DNA from: Pseudomonas nunensis
Lineage (GTDB): Bacteria > Pseudomonadota > Gammaproteobacteria > Pseudomonadales > Pseudomonadaceae
Reading direction: 5' to 3'
Length of the DNA stretch: 64,000 nucleotides
Assembly: GCF_024296925.1 (NCBI RefSeq)
Contig: NZ_CP101125.1
Location: 1,366,501-1,430,500 of the forward strand
In this document: positions 28,550-37,994 of the stretch, piece after piece
How positions within the stretch are numbered: the stretch's first letter is position 1
Layout: every line of letters starts with the position of its first letter
The notes under the pieces: model-generated
The model's database searches: none
Told to the model about the DNA's origin: nothing
What the model saw: the letters and a program-made list of their open reading frames with translations, nothing else
Translations under genes and position numbers: made by a program

Positions 28550-29875
28550 ATGAACAAGCACATCGGCACCATCAAGCGTTGGCGCGTGCAGATCTTCGCC
28601 ATCACCTGGCTCGCTTACGCCGCTTTCTACTTCACCCGCAAAGCTTTTTCAGTGGCCAAACTGGGGATCGCCGAAGACCCCACCTTCATGCTCGACAAAA
28701 TGGCCATGGCCAACCTCGACGCGATCTACCTGGCGGCCTACGCCATCGGCCAATTCACCTGGGGCATCCTCGCCGACCGCTTTGGCCCAAGGGTTGTGGT
28801 GCTTGGCGGTTTGCTGATTTCTGCAGCGGCAGCCTTGGTGATGGGCAGTTTCGCCACGTTGCCGATCTTCGCCACTTGCATGCTGATTCAAGGTTTGGCG
28901 CAGTCCACCGGATGGTCGGGGCTGTGCAAAAACATCGGCAGTTTCTTTCCCGCCGAACAGCGCGGGCGGGTACTTGGATTGTGGAGTTCCTGCTATGCGT
29001 TTGGCGGGCTGGTCGCGTCGCCGTTCGCCGGTTGGTGGGCGTATACGCTGATCGGTACATGGCACGCAGCATTCATTTCCAGTGCGGCGGTGGTTGGGCT
29101 GGTCGCCGTGCTGTTTTTTATTTTCCAGCGCAACAAACCGGAAGACGTCGGCTTGCCCGCCGTGGAGCCGGAACCGGAGTTGAGCGCCGAAGAAACCTAC
29201 GCGCAAAGCAAGATCAGCGTGTTGGAACCGCTGAAGGAAATCCTGCGCAACCGCACGGTGCTGGTTCTCGGGCTCTCGTACTTCCTGTTGAAACCGGCGC
29301 GCTACGCCATTCTGCTGTGGGGGCCGGTGATCGTCTTCGAGCAAATGCCCTCCGTGGGCAAGGTCGGCGCGGCGATTATTCCGACTTCGTTTGAACTGGC
29401 CGGGCTGCTCGGGCCGATCCTGCTCGGGCTGGCCTCGGACAAACTGTTCGGCGCCCGGCGCATGCCGGCCTGCGTGATCAGCCTGTTGGCGCTGACGGTT
29501 TCCCTGGCGCTGTTCATGGGCGCCTTGCACACCGGCAGCGTGATGCTGGTGGTGGCGTTGTTGTTCGTGATGGGCCTGACCTTGTACGGCCCGGACTCGA
29601 TGATCAGCGGCGCGGCGGCGATTGATTTCGGCACCGCCAAGGCCGGCGCCACGGCGGCGGGTTTTGTGAACGGTTGCGGCTCGGTCGGGGCGATTCTCGG
29701 CGGCTTGCTGCCGGGCTACTTCGACTCGGTCACCGTGTTCATCATCTTCGCCGGTTGCGCGATGTTCTCGGCCTTCGTGCTGATCCCGCACTGGAACAGC
29801 CGCCCGGCTGGCCTGAGTCTCGATTGCGCCTTCGTGCCCAACCAACCGATGACCATCAAACCCCTGCGTACCTGA
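28550..29875 (+). CDS. MFS transporter of the organophosphate:phosphate antiporter type
   Basis: The start is the ATG at 28550 (MNKHIGTIKRWRVQIFAITWLAYAAFYFTRKAFSVAK), after GAGG. About 12 membrane segments in 441 aa; the YFTRKAFSVAK and GLCKNIGSFFPAEQRGRVLG segments are typical of the GlpT/UhpT family. Next to phnWX and a FAD enzyme, it is a candidate permease for 2-aminoethylphosphonate or a related phosphonate. The substrate is inferred from context only. Confidence 0.8.
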   Translation: MNKHIGTIKRWRVQIFAITWLAYAAFYFTRKAFSVAKLGIAEDPTFMLDKMAMANLDAIYLAAYAIGQFTWGILADRFGPRVVVLGGLLISAAAALVMGSFATLPIFATCMLIQGLAQSTGWSGLCKNIGSFFPAEQRGRVLGLWSSCYAFGGLVASPFAGWWAYTLIGTWHAAFISSAAVVGLVAVLFFIFQRNKPEDVGLPAVEPEPELSAEETYAQSKISVLEPLKEILRNRTVLVLGLSYFLLKPARYAILLWGPVIVFEQMPSVGKVGAAIIPTSFELAGLLGPILLGLASDKLFGARRMPACVISLLALTVSLALFMGALHTGSVMLVVALLFVMGLTLYGPDSMISGAAAIDFGTAKAGATAAGFVNGCGSVGAILGGLLPGYFDSVTVFIIFAGCAMFSAFVLIPHWNSRPAGLSLDCAFVPNQPMTIKPLRT

Positions 29876-29885
29876 GGAAACCCCC

Positions 29886-31277
29886 ATGAGACCTTTCTGG
29901 CTGGACCAAGCGCTGGCGGCCGAGTCCTGCGCGCCGTGCGAGCCACTGGCGGGCGACACCCGCGCCGACGTGTGCATTGTCGGCGGCGGCTACACCGGAC
30001 TGTGGACCGCGATCATGCTCAAGGAGCAAAACCCCGAACTCGATGTGTTGCTGATCGAGGCCGACATCTGCGGTGCCGGCGCCAGTGGGCGCAACGGTGG
30101 ATGTGCGCTGTCGTGGTCGGCCAAGTATTTCACGCTGGAGCGTTTGTTCGGCGTCGAGGAAGCAGTGCGGCTAGTCAAGGAGTCGGAACGCAGCATCTAC
30201 GCGATCGGCACCTTCTGCGAACAGTATGGAGTGGATGCCGATTACCGCCTCGACGGCACGCTCTACACCGCGACCAACCGCGCGCAATGCGGCTCAACCG
30301 ACGCGGTGATCGCGGCGCTGGAGCGCAACGGCATCAACTCGTTCACGCAACGGCCGGTGGCGGATGTGCAGCGCATGGCCGGTTCCAGCAAACACCTGGA
30401 AGGCTGGTTCTCTCCGGCGGCGGCCAGTGTACAACCGGGCAAACTGGTGCGTGGCTTGCGCCGGGTGGCGTTGCAACTCGGTGTGCGGATTCATGAGAAC
30501 ACCGCCATGACAGGACTGGAGGAGGGCAAACCAGCCGGGATTCAAACCCCGAACGGCACGGTCCGCGCGGATCGGGTGGTGCTGGCGATGAACGCCTGGA
30601 TGGCCCGGGCGTTTCCGCAGTTCGAGCGCAGCGTGGCGATTGTTTCCAGTGACATGCTGATCACCGAGCCGCGCCCGGAACTGCTGAATCAAATCGGTTT
30701 GACCAGCGGCGTCACGGTGCTCGATTCGCGGATTTTCGTGCACTACTACCACAACACCCCGGACGGCCGGATCATGCTCGGCAAGGGCGGCAACACCTTT
30801 GCCTACGGCGGGCGGATGCTGCCGGTGTTCGATCAACCGTCACCGTATGCCGGGTTGTTGCGCAACAGCCTGACGGACTTCTTTCCGGCGTTTGCCGAGG
30901 TCAAGGTCGAGGCCACCTGGAACGGACCTTCGGATCGCTCGGTCACCGGGTTGCCGTTCTTCGGCCAGATGAGCACCAGCGGTAATGTGTTTTATGGCTT
31001 CGGCTACTCCGGCAGCGGGGTCGGGCCGTGTCATATGGGCGGGCAGATTCTCGCCTCGATGGTGCAAGGCCTCGACAACCCGTGGACCCGTTCGCCGCTG
31101 GTCAACGGGCCGCTGGGTTACTTCCCGCCGGAGCCGATTCGTTATCTCGGTTCGTTGATGGTGCGCAACGCGATTCGCCGCAAGGAACGCGCCGAGGACC
31201 ATGGGCGCCGGCCACGGCATCTGGACGTGCGCCTGGCGAAATTCGCGGCGGCGGCGGGGAAGGCTGATAAAGGATGA
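29886..31277 (+). CDS. FAD-dependent oxidoreductase (DAO family), phosphonate locus
   Basis: The 463-aa protein has an N-terminal dinucleotide motif (VCIVGGGYTGLWTAIMLKEQ) and the DAO fold, with a GRNGGCALSWSAKYFTLERLFG flavin loop and a C-terminal GFGYSGSGVGPCHMGGQILASM. It starts 10 nt after the MFS stop, so the two are co-transcribed. FAD oxidases that act on N-methyl-AEP or AEP are known in phnWX loci (Pbf type); this one is a candidate, feeding phosphonoacetaldehyde to PhnX. The substrate is unproven. Confidence 0.8.
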   Translation: MRPFWLDQALAAESCAPCEPLAGDTRADVCIVGGGYTGLWTAIMLKEQNPELDVLLIEADICGAGASGRNGGCALSWSAKYFTLERLFGVEEAVRLVKESERSIYAIGTFCEQYGVDADYRLDGTLYTATNRAQCGSTDAVIAALERNGINSFTQRPVADVQRMAGSSKHLEGWFSPAAASVQPGKLVRGLRRVALQLGVRIHENTAMTGLEEGKPAGIQTPNGTVRADRVVLAMNAWMARAFPQFERSVAIVSSDMLITEPRPELLNQIGLTSGVTVLDSRIFVHYYHNTPDGRIMLGKGGNTFAYGGRMLPVFDQPSPYAGLLRNSLTDFFPAFAEVKVEATWNGPSDRSVTGLPFFGQMSTSGNVFYGFGYSGSGVGPCHMGGQILASMVQGLDNPWTRSPLVNGPLGYFPPEPIRYLGSLMVRNAIRRKERAEDHGRRPRHLDVRLAKFAAAAGKADKG

Positions 31278-31292
31278 GTCGACACAAAACCT

Positions 31293-31404
31293 GTGGCGAG
31301 GGAGCTTGCTCCCGCTTGAGTGCGCAGCACTCACAAAATCTGCATTGGATGCGAAGGTTTTGGGGCCGCTTCGCAGCCCAGCGGGAGCAAGCTCCCTCGC
31401 CACA
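31293..31404. repeat. REP pair (GTGGCGAGGGAGCTTGCTCCCGC type)
   Basis: TGTGGCGAGGGAGCTTGCTCCCGCT at the left and its inverted partner at the right (AGCGGGAGCAAGCTCCCTCGCCACA), about 60 nt apart. Confidence 0.9.
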
Positions 31405-31429
31405 GTGGTTTGGTGTTTGATCAATCGGG

Positions 31430-32824
31430 TCAGGGCGTATCAGGGCGATTGACCAGCCAATCAAACAACAGGCGTGTATCGCCGCGTGGTGTTGGCGAAT
31501 GCGCCGGTGGTGAGTTTTGAATGTTTGAAACAGCACAAATAACCGGACGATCCGGGTCGCTGTCGAGAAAACTGATGAACACCTCACTGCCGGCCGTGGG
31601 CAACCCGGACGCGGCCACGGCCACGGGCAGCCAGATACCGTCAGCGTCGTGCGCATCTGAGCCCGGCCACAGGCTGACCTGGATCCGGCCCAGTTTATCG
31701 AGCATCGCCGCCTGCCCCGGCTCGCCCAGCACCCGCGCGAGTTGATAGCCGGGGATGCTCGGCCTGGGTTGCTTGAGCGCGGGTCGGAATACGGTTGACC
31801 AGGGAATCGCGCTGAACCGGTTGCCATAGCTAAACGATTCAAACGGCTCATCCGCAAGGATCGAGGGTTGCTGTCCCTGATGCTGTATTTCGGTAAGCAG
31901 CCATTGATCGTTGAAACTCGACACCGGGTGGTGCTCCACCTGCACGATCCGTCCGCTGAGCAAACCGGGTTGGTCGCTTTGGCCGTGGACCTGCCGATGC
32001 TGGCAACGCAGCCGCTCCAGGGATCGACGACTGCGTTGATCGCGGTGCAATGGCCCGGTCGCGAGTCGGGTGTTGCTTGCCGGTTTGTCGGTCAGCGGAT
32101 GATTCGCTGCGCCAAAACTGGCAGCGGCTGAGCTTCTGTCCTGGGCCTGAGTTTGCGGGAGGATCTGCGGAGAATCATGGCGCTGGAACAGTTCGTGGAT
32201 CGCCGCAAACGCCGGTTCGTCGAGGGGATTGTCATGGAAGGGCGTCAGCACCGGCTCCTGCGGGAAGCTCAAACTGTCATCGGCCAGCACCAGCACATGC
32301 CCGTCGCGGCGATGTTCGAAGTGATAGTGGATGCCTTCTTCTTCGCAGAGCCGATGCAACAGGGCCAGGTCGCTTTCTTCGTACTGAATGCAAAAGGGCC
32401 GGACCGGATAGTGCCCGGTGGCCAGTTCAAAACGGTAGCTGTGTTCGGGCAGGGCGTGTTCCTCAAATAATTGCCGCAGGATCGCCGGCACGCTGAGGCG
32501 ATGAAACACCCGGCGGGCAGATTGTTGTTCGAGGTTTTGCAGATGCGGCACCAGTTCCAGTCGGTAGCCGATCCGGTGCAGACCGCGATGCTCGCGACTG
32601 GCGCTGTGGAGAATGCCGTGAAAGCCCTGGTCGTCGCCCAGGCTCAGAAAGGCGGGTTGTTGCAGCAGCCGCTCGAGGTTCATGGCCGGCGCCAGGCCGA
32701 TGACTTTGATCTCGAATCGATAGGGCTGGTTAAGGCCCTCACGGCCACTGAACTGCAGCACCTGCAAACTCAAATCAGCTTCGACCAGGGTCAGGGTAAA
32801 GGGACTTTCCTTGTCGTTGTGCAT
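31430..32824 (-). CDS. short orphan VgrG (type VI secretion tip protein)
   Basis: The 464-aa protein starts FTLTLVEADLSLQVLQFSGREGLNQPYRFEIKV, the gp27-like head of VgrG, and continues into an OB/gp5 region (KLGRIQVSLWPGSDAHDADGIWLPVAVAASGLPTAGSEVFISFLDSDPDRPVI). The usual VgrG is about 600-700 aa; here the gp5 beta-helix needle and any effector domain are missing. No T6SS core, Hcp, PAAR, adaptor or effector genes are nearby. It may be a trimmed or decaying tip protein, or a minimal spike. Confidence 0.8.
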   Translation of the reverse strand: MHNDKESPFTLTLVEADLSLQVLQFSGREGLNQPYRFEIKVIGLAPAMNLERLLQQPAFLSLGDDQGFHGILHSASREHRGLHRIGYRLELVPHLQNLEQQSARRVFHRLSVPAILRQLFEEHALPEHSYRFELATGHYPVRPFCIQYEESDLALLHRLCEEEGIHYHFEHRRDGHVLVLADDSLSFPQEPVLTPFHDNPLDEPAFAAIHELFQRHDSPQILPQTQAQDRSSAAASFGAANHPLTDKPASNTRLATGPLHRDQRSRRSLERLRCQHRQVHGQSDQPGLLSGRIVQVEHHPVSSFNDQWLLTEIQHQGQQPSILADEPFESFSYGNRFSAIPWSTVFRPALKQPRPSIPGYQLARVLGEPGQAAMLDKLGRIQVSLWPGSDAHDADGIWLPVAVAASGLPTAGSEVFISFLDSDPDRPVICAVSNIQNSPPAHSPTPRGDTRLLFDWLVNRPDTP

Positions 32825-33056
32825 CGAGTGCGCTTCTGCCGTTAAATACGAGGCGCTGAGGGTACGGAACCACAGCCCTGAATAGTCAGCGCAAACACAC
32901 TTTTCAGAATCGCCCTACGAGCTCTGTTGAAGAAGTCGACGTCACGTCGGTAAACAGGATGGATTTTTTGGTCGATTGCCAACTTTAGGCCGTATAAACT
33001 TGGCGCCATGCGTCGGCCAATAGATGTCTCGGCGCCACAGATCAAGAGAGTGAGTA

Positions 33057-33764
33057 ATGGGCGCACAGTGGAAGGTTAAACACAAAGAAGCGGCATCCAA
33101 CGCCAAGGGCAAGATCTTCGGCAAACTGGTGAAAGAAATCACCATTGCTGCGCGTAACGGCGCCGATACCGCCACTAACGCACACCTGCGTCTGGTGGTC
33201 GAGCAAGCCAAGAAAGCCTCGATGCCCAAGGAAACCCTGGATCGCGCGATCAAGAAAGGCGCGGGCCTGTTGGGCGAAACCGTGCAATACCATCGCGTGA
33301 CCTACGAAGGCTTCGCCCCGCACCAGGTGCCGCTGATCGTTGAATGCGTGACCGACAACATCAACCGCACCGTGGCGGAAATTCGCGTGGCCTTCCGCAA
33401 GGGCCAATTGGGCGCTTCCGGTTCGGTGGCCTGGGACTTCAACCACGTCGGCATGATCGAGGCGTCCGCGGACAGCCCTGACGCCGACCCGGAAATGGCC
33501 GCCATCGAAGCCGGCGCCCAGGATTTCGAGCCAGGGGAAGAAGAGGGCACGACCCTGTTCCTGACCGAACCAACGGACCTCGACGCGGTACAGAAAGCTT
33601 TGCCAGAGCAAGGTTTTACCGTGTTGTCGGCTAAATTGGGCTACCAGCCGAAGAACCCGGTCAGCGGGTTGAGCGATGAGCAAATGGCTGAAGTCGAAGC
33701 GTTCCTGGAAGGCCTCGATAACCATGATGACGTGCAGGACATGTTTGTCGGGTTGGCGGGTTAA
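33057..33764 (+). CDS. YebC/PmpR-family DNA-binding protein (YeeN-like paralogue)
   Basis: The 235-aa protein has the family layout ([63 protein letters not shown]; then [14 protein letters not shown] and [16 protein letters not shown]). It is less like canonical YebC and closer to the YeeN-type second paralogue. Members act as transcription regulators or in relieving ribosome stalling. The ATG is preceded by GAGTG. It is a single gene divergent from vgrG. Confidence 0.85.
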   Translation: MGAQWKVKHKEAASNAKGKIFGKLVKEITIAARNGADTATNAHLRLVVEQAKKASMPKETLDRAIKKGAGLLGETVQYHRVTYEGFAPHQVPLIVECVTDNINRTVAEIRVAFRKGQLGASGSVAWDFNHVGMIEASADSPDADPEMAAIEAGAQDFEPGEEEGTTLFLTEPTDLDAVQKALPEQGFTVLSAKLGYQPKNPVSGLSDEQMAEVEAFLEGLDNHDDVQDMFVGLAG

Positions 33765-33804
33765 GCATTTGCAACTTTGACGGCTTTGTTGTTTGACAGG
33801 CCGT

Positions 33805-33898
33805 CTTCGCGAGCAAGCCCGCTCCCACAGGGGATTTGTGTCGTACACAATATGTGTGACCAATACAAATCCCCTGTGGGAGCGGGCTTGCTCGCGAA
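33805..33898. repeat. REP pair
   Basis: TTCGCGAGCAAGCCCGCTCCCACAGGGG and its inverted partner, separated by about 35 nt, between convergent genes. Confidence 0.9.
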
Positions 33899-33912
33899 TG
33901 ACCGCGCAGCGG

Positions 33913-35226
33913 TCACCGGTTATTCAGTTCCCGCACAATTTCGCTGAAACCGGGCCGCGCCAGCACATCAGCCTGACAGCAACGCCGCTGCAGATCCTCC
34001 AGCGCCACCCGATCCGCATCGCTCAACCCCGATTCAATCCGCTCCAGCAATTCCCCCAACAACACCCCGAACGCCCTGACTTCAATGCGTTGCAACGCAC
34101 GGGTTTCAACCGTATCCGTCGTGGCATGAAACGACGCCCCGCCAAAGTCGCCCAGCAAACAATCCCCGTGCTCGTTCCACAAAATATTGTGGGCGTAGAG
34201 GTCGCCATGGGTGATGCCTTGCTGGTGCAAATGCTCGGCCGCTGACGCAATGCCACGGGCCATGCGCAGAGCCACGGCGGCGGTGAAACGGGTGTCCTCG
34301 GCGTAGACGTCACGGCTGCAGGAATCCAGGCTCGGCAGCCCGGCGAGGTTGCGATAGCTCGGGTCGATCAGTTGCATCACGAGTCCGGCCTGGGCTTGCG
34401 GATGTTCGACGATGCGCCCTTCGACGCGGATCAGATTGGGATGCAGCCCGGCAGTGATGCACGCGTTCATTTCATGCAGTGGTGAACCATCGCTGGTCAT
34501 CTCGCCTTTATAGAGCTTCACCGCGACTTGGGTGGCCGGCTGCTGCGTACGTTCCCAAGTGGCGCGATGGATCACGCCGGAAGCGCCTTCGCCAAGTTTT
34601 TGTTCCAGATGCAGCGCTGACCACGGGATGCTCGGTGTGGCATCGAGGGCGGTGGCATCGGCTTCGGTTTCCAGCGGGTTACCGGCGTAGGCCAGCCAGG
34701 TCAGCGCCGGCAGAGCCAGCAGCCACTCGGGCAGTTCGGTAAAACGGTTGGCCGAGAGACGCAGCAGCTCCAGCCGATGGAGCTGCTTCAGGCTCTCGGG
34801 CAAGTGCTGCAACTGATTGCCGGACAGCATCAATTTTTGCATCAGCGGTCGCTCACCCAACTCGGTCGGCAGTTCGCTGATGCAGTTGTCGGTCAGGATC
34901 AGCCAGCGCAATAGCGGCGGCAGGGCGGCGCCTGGCACCCGTTCGATGCGGTTGGCGCGAAAGCCGATCATGCTCAACGCCGCGCATTGGCCCAGGCAGG
35001 CGGGTAGCTCGGTGAACTGATTGTCCGAGCAGAACACAATGCGCAAACGGGTCAGGCGGTGCAGATCGTCCGGCAGGCTGCTCAGGGCATTGCCGCTGAG
35101 GTTGAGAATCTCCAGCGAATCCGCCAGGTCGAAGATTTCACGGGGAAACTCCGTGAGGCCGCAGGCCAGGTCCAGCCGAGTGATGCCTGCCAGCTCGCCG
35201 GCCCGCAGTTGTGCAAGGGTATTCAT
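33913..35226 (-). CDS. leucine-rich-repeat Ser/Thr protein kinase
   Basis: The ATG at 35224-35226 gives MNTLAQLRAGELAGITRLDLA, and 437 aa. Residues about 15-185 are leucine-rich repeats of the LxxLxLxxNxLxxLP type (SLEILNLSGNALSSLPDDL and others). A eukaryotic-type kinase follows: GEGASGVIHRA glycine loop, VAVKLY lysine, HGDLYAHNIL catalytic loop and DFGGASF. No signal peptide is seen, so it is cytoplasmic. No cognate phosphatase is nearby. The domain order (LRR then kinase) is unusual in bacteria outside Pseudomonas. Confidence 0.88.
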   Translation of the reverse strand: MNTLAQLRAGELAGITRLDLACGLTEFPREIFDLADSLEILNLSGNALSSLPDDLHRLTRLRIVFCSDNQFTELPACLGQCAALSMIGFRANRIERVPGAALPPLLRWLILTDNCISELPTELGERPLMQKLMLSGNQLQHLPESLKQLHRLELLRLSANRFTELPEWLLALPALTWLAYAGNPLETEADATALDATPSIPWSALHLEQKLGEGASGVIHRATWERTQQPATQVAVKLYKGEMTSDGSPLHEMNACITAGLHPNLIRVEGRIVEHPQAQAGLVMQLIDPSYRNLAGLPSLDSCSRDVYAEDTRFTAAVALRMARGIASAAEHLHQQGITHGDLYAHNILWNEHGDCLLGDFGGASFHATTDTVETRALQRIEVRAFGVLLGELLERIESGLSDADRVALEDLQRRCCQADVLARPGFSEIVRELNNR

Positions 35227-35316
35227 GAACGGGTTCGCTATTGATCGGGGAGAAGGACGCGGGGTCCTGAGAATGGGCTGCATGATAGCGGGAAGTTGTG
35301 GTGTCGGTCAGGCCGC

Positions 35317-35384
35317 CTTCGCGAGCAAGCCCGCTCCCACAGGGGGAACGCAATCCAAATGTGGGAGCGGGCTTGCTCGCGAAG
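35317..35384. repeat. REP pair
   Basis: CTTCGCGAGCAAGCCCGCTCCCAC and GTGGGAGCGGGCTTGCTCGCGAAG face each other about 20 nt apart, between the kinase gene and zapE. Confidence 0.9.
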
Positions 35385-35414
35385 AGGCCGGCAGCCGCCC
35401 CGAAAGACTATCGG

Positions 35415-36566
35415 TCAAACCGATTCCCGAACTTCCACCAACTGCCCCAGCCGACTCCGCGTCCGCGCCAGATCAATGGCATCCCCGCCCAGGGTTTCGC
35501 GCAACGAATTCTGCCCCAGCAACACCAGATGCTTGTCCTGATCGTACAAAACGTCGATCAGGTTGATAAATCGCTGCTGCGCCGCAATCGAACAACCGGC
35601 CAGGCTCGGCAATTCATCAATAATCCAGTGATCGAAGCGCCGGCACAGTTCCAGGTAATCCATCACCGCCGTGGGGTGATCGCACAAGTCGCTGAAGGTA
35701 AAACCGACGGTGCGTCCTTCGCAGAAGCGCGCTGGCAGATGCCGGGTGCCGACGGGCAATGCGATGGGGGCAGCGCGTTCAGGCAGGTTCAACGCCTGAC
35801 GTTGAAGGCTGGTCGCTGGCCAGACGTATTGGCCTTGGGTAAACATCTGATGGTTATGGCTTCGCGCCTGGCTTCTATAGTCATGCGGGCCGCCGACTTC
35901 CATGACTTGCATGCGCGTGTTGATCAGGTCGATCACCGGTTTGAAACGCGCGTGGTAGAGCGGGTTGGGCAGCAAGCCTTCCGGTGGGTAATTGGAGGTG
36001 ACCAGCAGCAGGATGCCCCGGCGGAACAGGGCTTTGAACAGACGTGTGATCAACATCGCATCGCCGATGTCGTGGACGTGAAACTCGTCGAAGCACAACA
36101 CCCGGCAATCCTGCAGCAGCTCATCCAGCGTCGTCGCCAGCGCATCAGGCTGCTCGCGATACTTGAACATGCCCTGATGCAACAGCAAAAAAAATTCATG
36201 AAAGTGCAGGCGCTGTTTTTGCGCGAGGGGGATGGCCTGGAAAAAACCGTCCAGCAGCCAACTCTTGCCGCGCCCGACAGCCCCGTGCAGGTACAGGCCG
36301 GGCAGGGTTTTCGCCGACGTTCCCAACAGCGTCGTCGCATGCTGGGCCATGCAGTCGATCACCCGCTGCTGGCTGTGGCTTAGGGTGTAGCCCTGAGCGA
36401 GCGCCTTGTGCTGGAAGTAATCGTGGATGACGCGATGGCTGGCCGGGAGCGCAACAGCCTTGCCGAACAACCGGCGCAATGCGGGCCAGCGCGGTGTGAG
36501 TCGCGAACGGATTGGCGGTCGAATGGCCACGATATTGTCACCCCCGGGTTCTTCAGGTCGGCTCAC
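35415..36566 (-). CDS. zapE: ZapE/AFG1-family ATPase
   Basis: The 383-aa protein has a Walker A (YLHGAVGRGKSWLLDGFF) and the family segments CFDEFHVHDIGDAM, TSNYPPEGLLPNPLYHARFKPVI and FTFSDLCDHP. ZapE is a divisome-associated ATPase related to mitochondrial AFG1. The Walker A ends in GKS where GKT is commoner. Family membership is clear; Pseudomonas often has two such genes, so this may be the paralogue and not the canonical ZapE. Confidence 0.85.
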   Translation of the reverse strand: MSRPEEPGGDNIVAIRPPIRSRLTPRWPALRRLFGKAVALPASHRVIHDYFQHKALAQGYTLSHSQQRVIDCMAQHATTLLGTSAKTLPGLYLHGAVGRGKSWLLDGFFQAIPLAQKQRLHFHEFFLLLHQGMFKYREQPDALATTLDELLQDCRVLCFDEFHVHDIGDAMLITRLFKALFRRGILLLVTSNYPPEGLLPNPLYHARFKPVIDLINTRMQVMEVGGPHDYRSQARSHNHQMFTQGQYVWPATSLQRQALNLPERAAPIALPVGTRHLPARFCEGRTVGFTFSDLCDHPTAVMDYLELCRRFDHWIIDELPSLAGCSIAAQQRFINLIDVLYDQDKHLVLLGQNSLRETLGGDAIDLARTRSRLGQLVEVRESV

Positions 36567-36815
36567 CGAGCTGCGGCGGCGTAGTGTAACCAGATGGGGA
36601 ATCGCCCTACCACTTGTGTTGGCATGCAGGTGGCGCAGTGAGACAGGATTCTGCGGTGTGTACAGCTTATTTGCCGGTGGTGTTTCGGCGTTTTTCTAAC
36701 AAATCGATACAAATACCCTGTTTTTTGATGGATCCAATCCGCCCGGCAAACTGGCGAAATCCCGTTGCGTTGCTACCCTGATTTTCAGGAGTCACTCCTC
36801 ACAAGGAACGGGGCC

Positions 36816-37343
36816 GTGAACGGACGTTGGTTTTTGGCAATCCTGGGCATGATGCTCGTCACGCAGGCATGGGCCGCAGAACTTCAGGTGCAAGTGCGCG
36901 TCGATGTGCAGCGTGGCTGCCAATTGGTCGGGCAACAACGCAGTGCCGGCGTCGAGCAACTGGGCGTGCTGGATTTTGGCAGCACCGCGCGGCTGGATGA
37001 TCCCGGCGGCCCGTTGAGTGCAGCGCTGATGAGCGAACGCCTGCCGCGCCTGGAATGCAATCCCGACACCCCTTATCAATTACGCGTCGATGGCGGCCAG
37101 CACGGTGGCGTCGGCGATGTGCGCTACATGGCGGGTTCCGCCGAACACAGCAAACCCATTCCTTATCGGCTCTATCAGGACCCCGCGCGGTTGATCCCGC
37201 TGGCGGTGAACGTCCCGATCAGCGGCCGCGTGCCGGACAGCGGTTCCGTGGATTTACCCTTGTATGCCCGTATCGAACGACTGGCGGAGATTCCCCGTGT
37301 CAGCCGTTATTCAGACCTGGTGAAAGTAACGGTCACCTGGTAG
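36816..37343 (+). CDS. spore-coat-U pilin-like subunit 1 of a Csu-type pilus
   Basis: The GTG start at 36816 follows AAGGA; the upstream extension has no signal peptide logic. The 175-aa product has a Sec signal peptide cleaved after AWA, two Cys (RGCQLVG and LECNPD) and a C-terminal donor-strand pattern ending VKVTVTW. It is the first gene of the chaperone-usher operon. Compared with the others, it is the most divergent and may be a minor subunit. Confidence 0.75.
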   Translation: MNGRWFLAILGMMLVTQAWAAELQVQVRVDVQRGCQLVGQQRSAGVEQLGVLDFGSTARLDDPGGPLSAALMSERLPRLECNPDTPYQLRVDGGQHGGVGDVRYMAGSAEHSKPIPYRLYQDPARLIPLAVNVPISGRVPDSGSVDLPLYARIERLAEIPRVSRYSDLVKVTVTW

Positions 37344-37391
37344 CAGCAACTGTGTAACTGCCCCCGACGGATTCGGGTGGCGCAGGGAAGG

Positions 37392-37413
37392 GGACGCTCC
37401 TCGTTGAGCGTCC
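37392..37413 (+). terminator. hairpin between first and second pilin genes
   Basis: GGACGCT pairs with AGCGTCC around an eight-base loop and is followed by GGGTTTC. It could attenuate transcription or stabilise the 5' end of the next pilin message. Confidence 0.45.
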
Positions 37414-37449
37414 GGGTTTCGGAGTCCTGAGGGAATTGGGATTGGCACG

Positions 37450-37974
37450 ATGACAAGCAGACACTGGATGGTTATCACCGTGGGCGCACTGCTATTGCTC
37501 GCCGAAGACGCCCAAGCGGCGGTCAGCGGGCAGATCAATGCGCGGCTGACCCTCATCGCCGGGTGTGAAGTGACCAATGGCGTCAGCCCGGTCAGTGATG
37601 TCGGCAGCCTGGATTTCGGCCAGCAGGGCCCGACCTGGACCAACCCGATCAAAGCCAGCCTCAACGACAACACGGCGGGCAAACTCAACGTCGCCTGCAA
37701 CCCCTCGGTCACCGGGTTCACCGTCACCATTGACGGCGGCGCCCATGGCGACGGCACCACTCGGCGCCTGAGCAACGGCAGCCAGACCCTCTCCTATCAC
37801 TTGTTCCTCGATGCCTCCGGCAGCCAGAGCTACAGCATCGGCCAACAACACAATTTCGCTGTCACCAGCACCGGCCAGATACCGATCCCGGTGTTTGGCG
37901 CGGTGGTGGCGAATACCCGCGCGGTACCGGCCGGTGTCTATACCGACACCCTCACGGTGACGCTCGATTGGTAA
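37450..37974 (+). CDS. spore-coat-U pilin-like subunit 2 (candidate major pilin, CsuA/B-like)
   Basis: The 174-aa product has a signal peptide ending QAA and a pilin domain with the CsuA/B pattern (VSGQINARLTLIAGCEVTNG ... SLDFGQQG ... VPAGVYTDTLTVTLDW). Two Cys (AGCEV and VACNPS) fit the subunit disulfide. It lies after a hairpin and a 106-nt gap, which suggests separate expression control, as expected for the major pilin. Confidence 0.8.
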   Translation: MTSRHWMVITVGALLLLAEDAQAAVSGQINARLTLIAGCEVTNGVSPVSDVGSLDFGQQGPTWTNPIKASLNDNTAGKLNVACNPSVTGFTVTIDGGAHGDGTTRRLSNGSQTLSYHLFLDASGSQSYSIGQQHNFAVTSTGQIPIPVFGAVVANTRAVPAGVYTDTLTVTLDW

Positions 37975-37994
37975 ACCCGTAGAGGACGGACACC

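Noticed and set aside
31430-32824. Type VI secretion gene cluster
   Set aside because: Only one short VgrG is present; no tss, hcp, clpV or effector genes are nearby.
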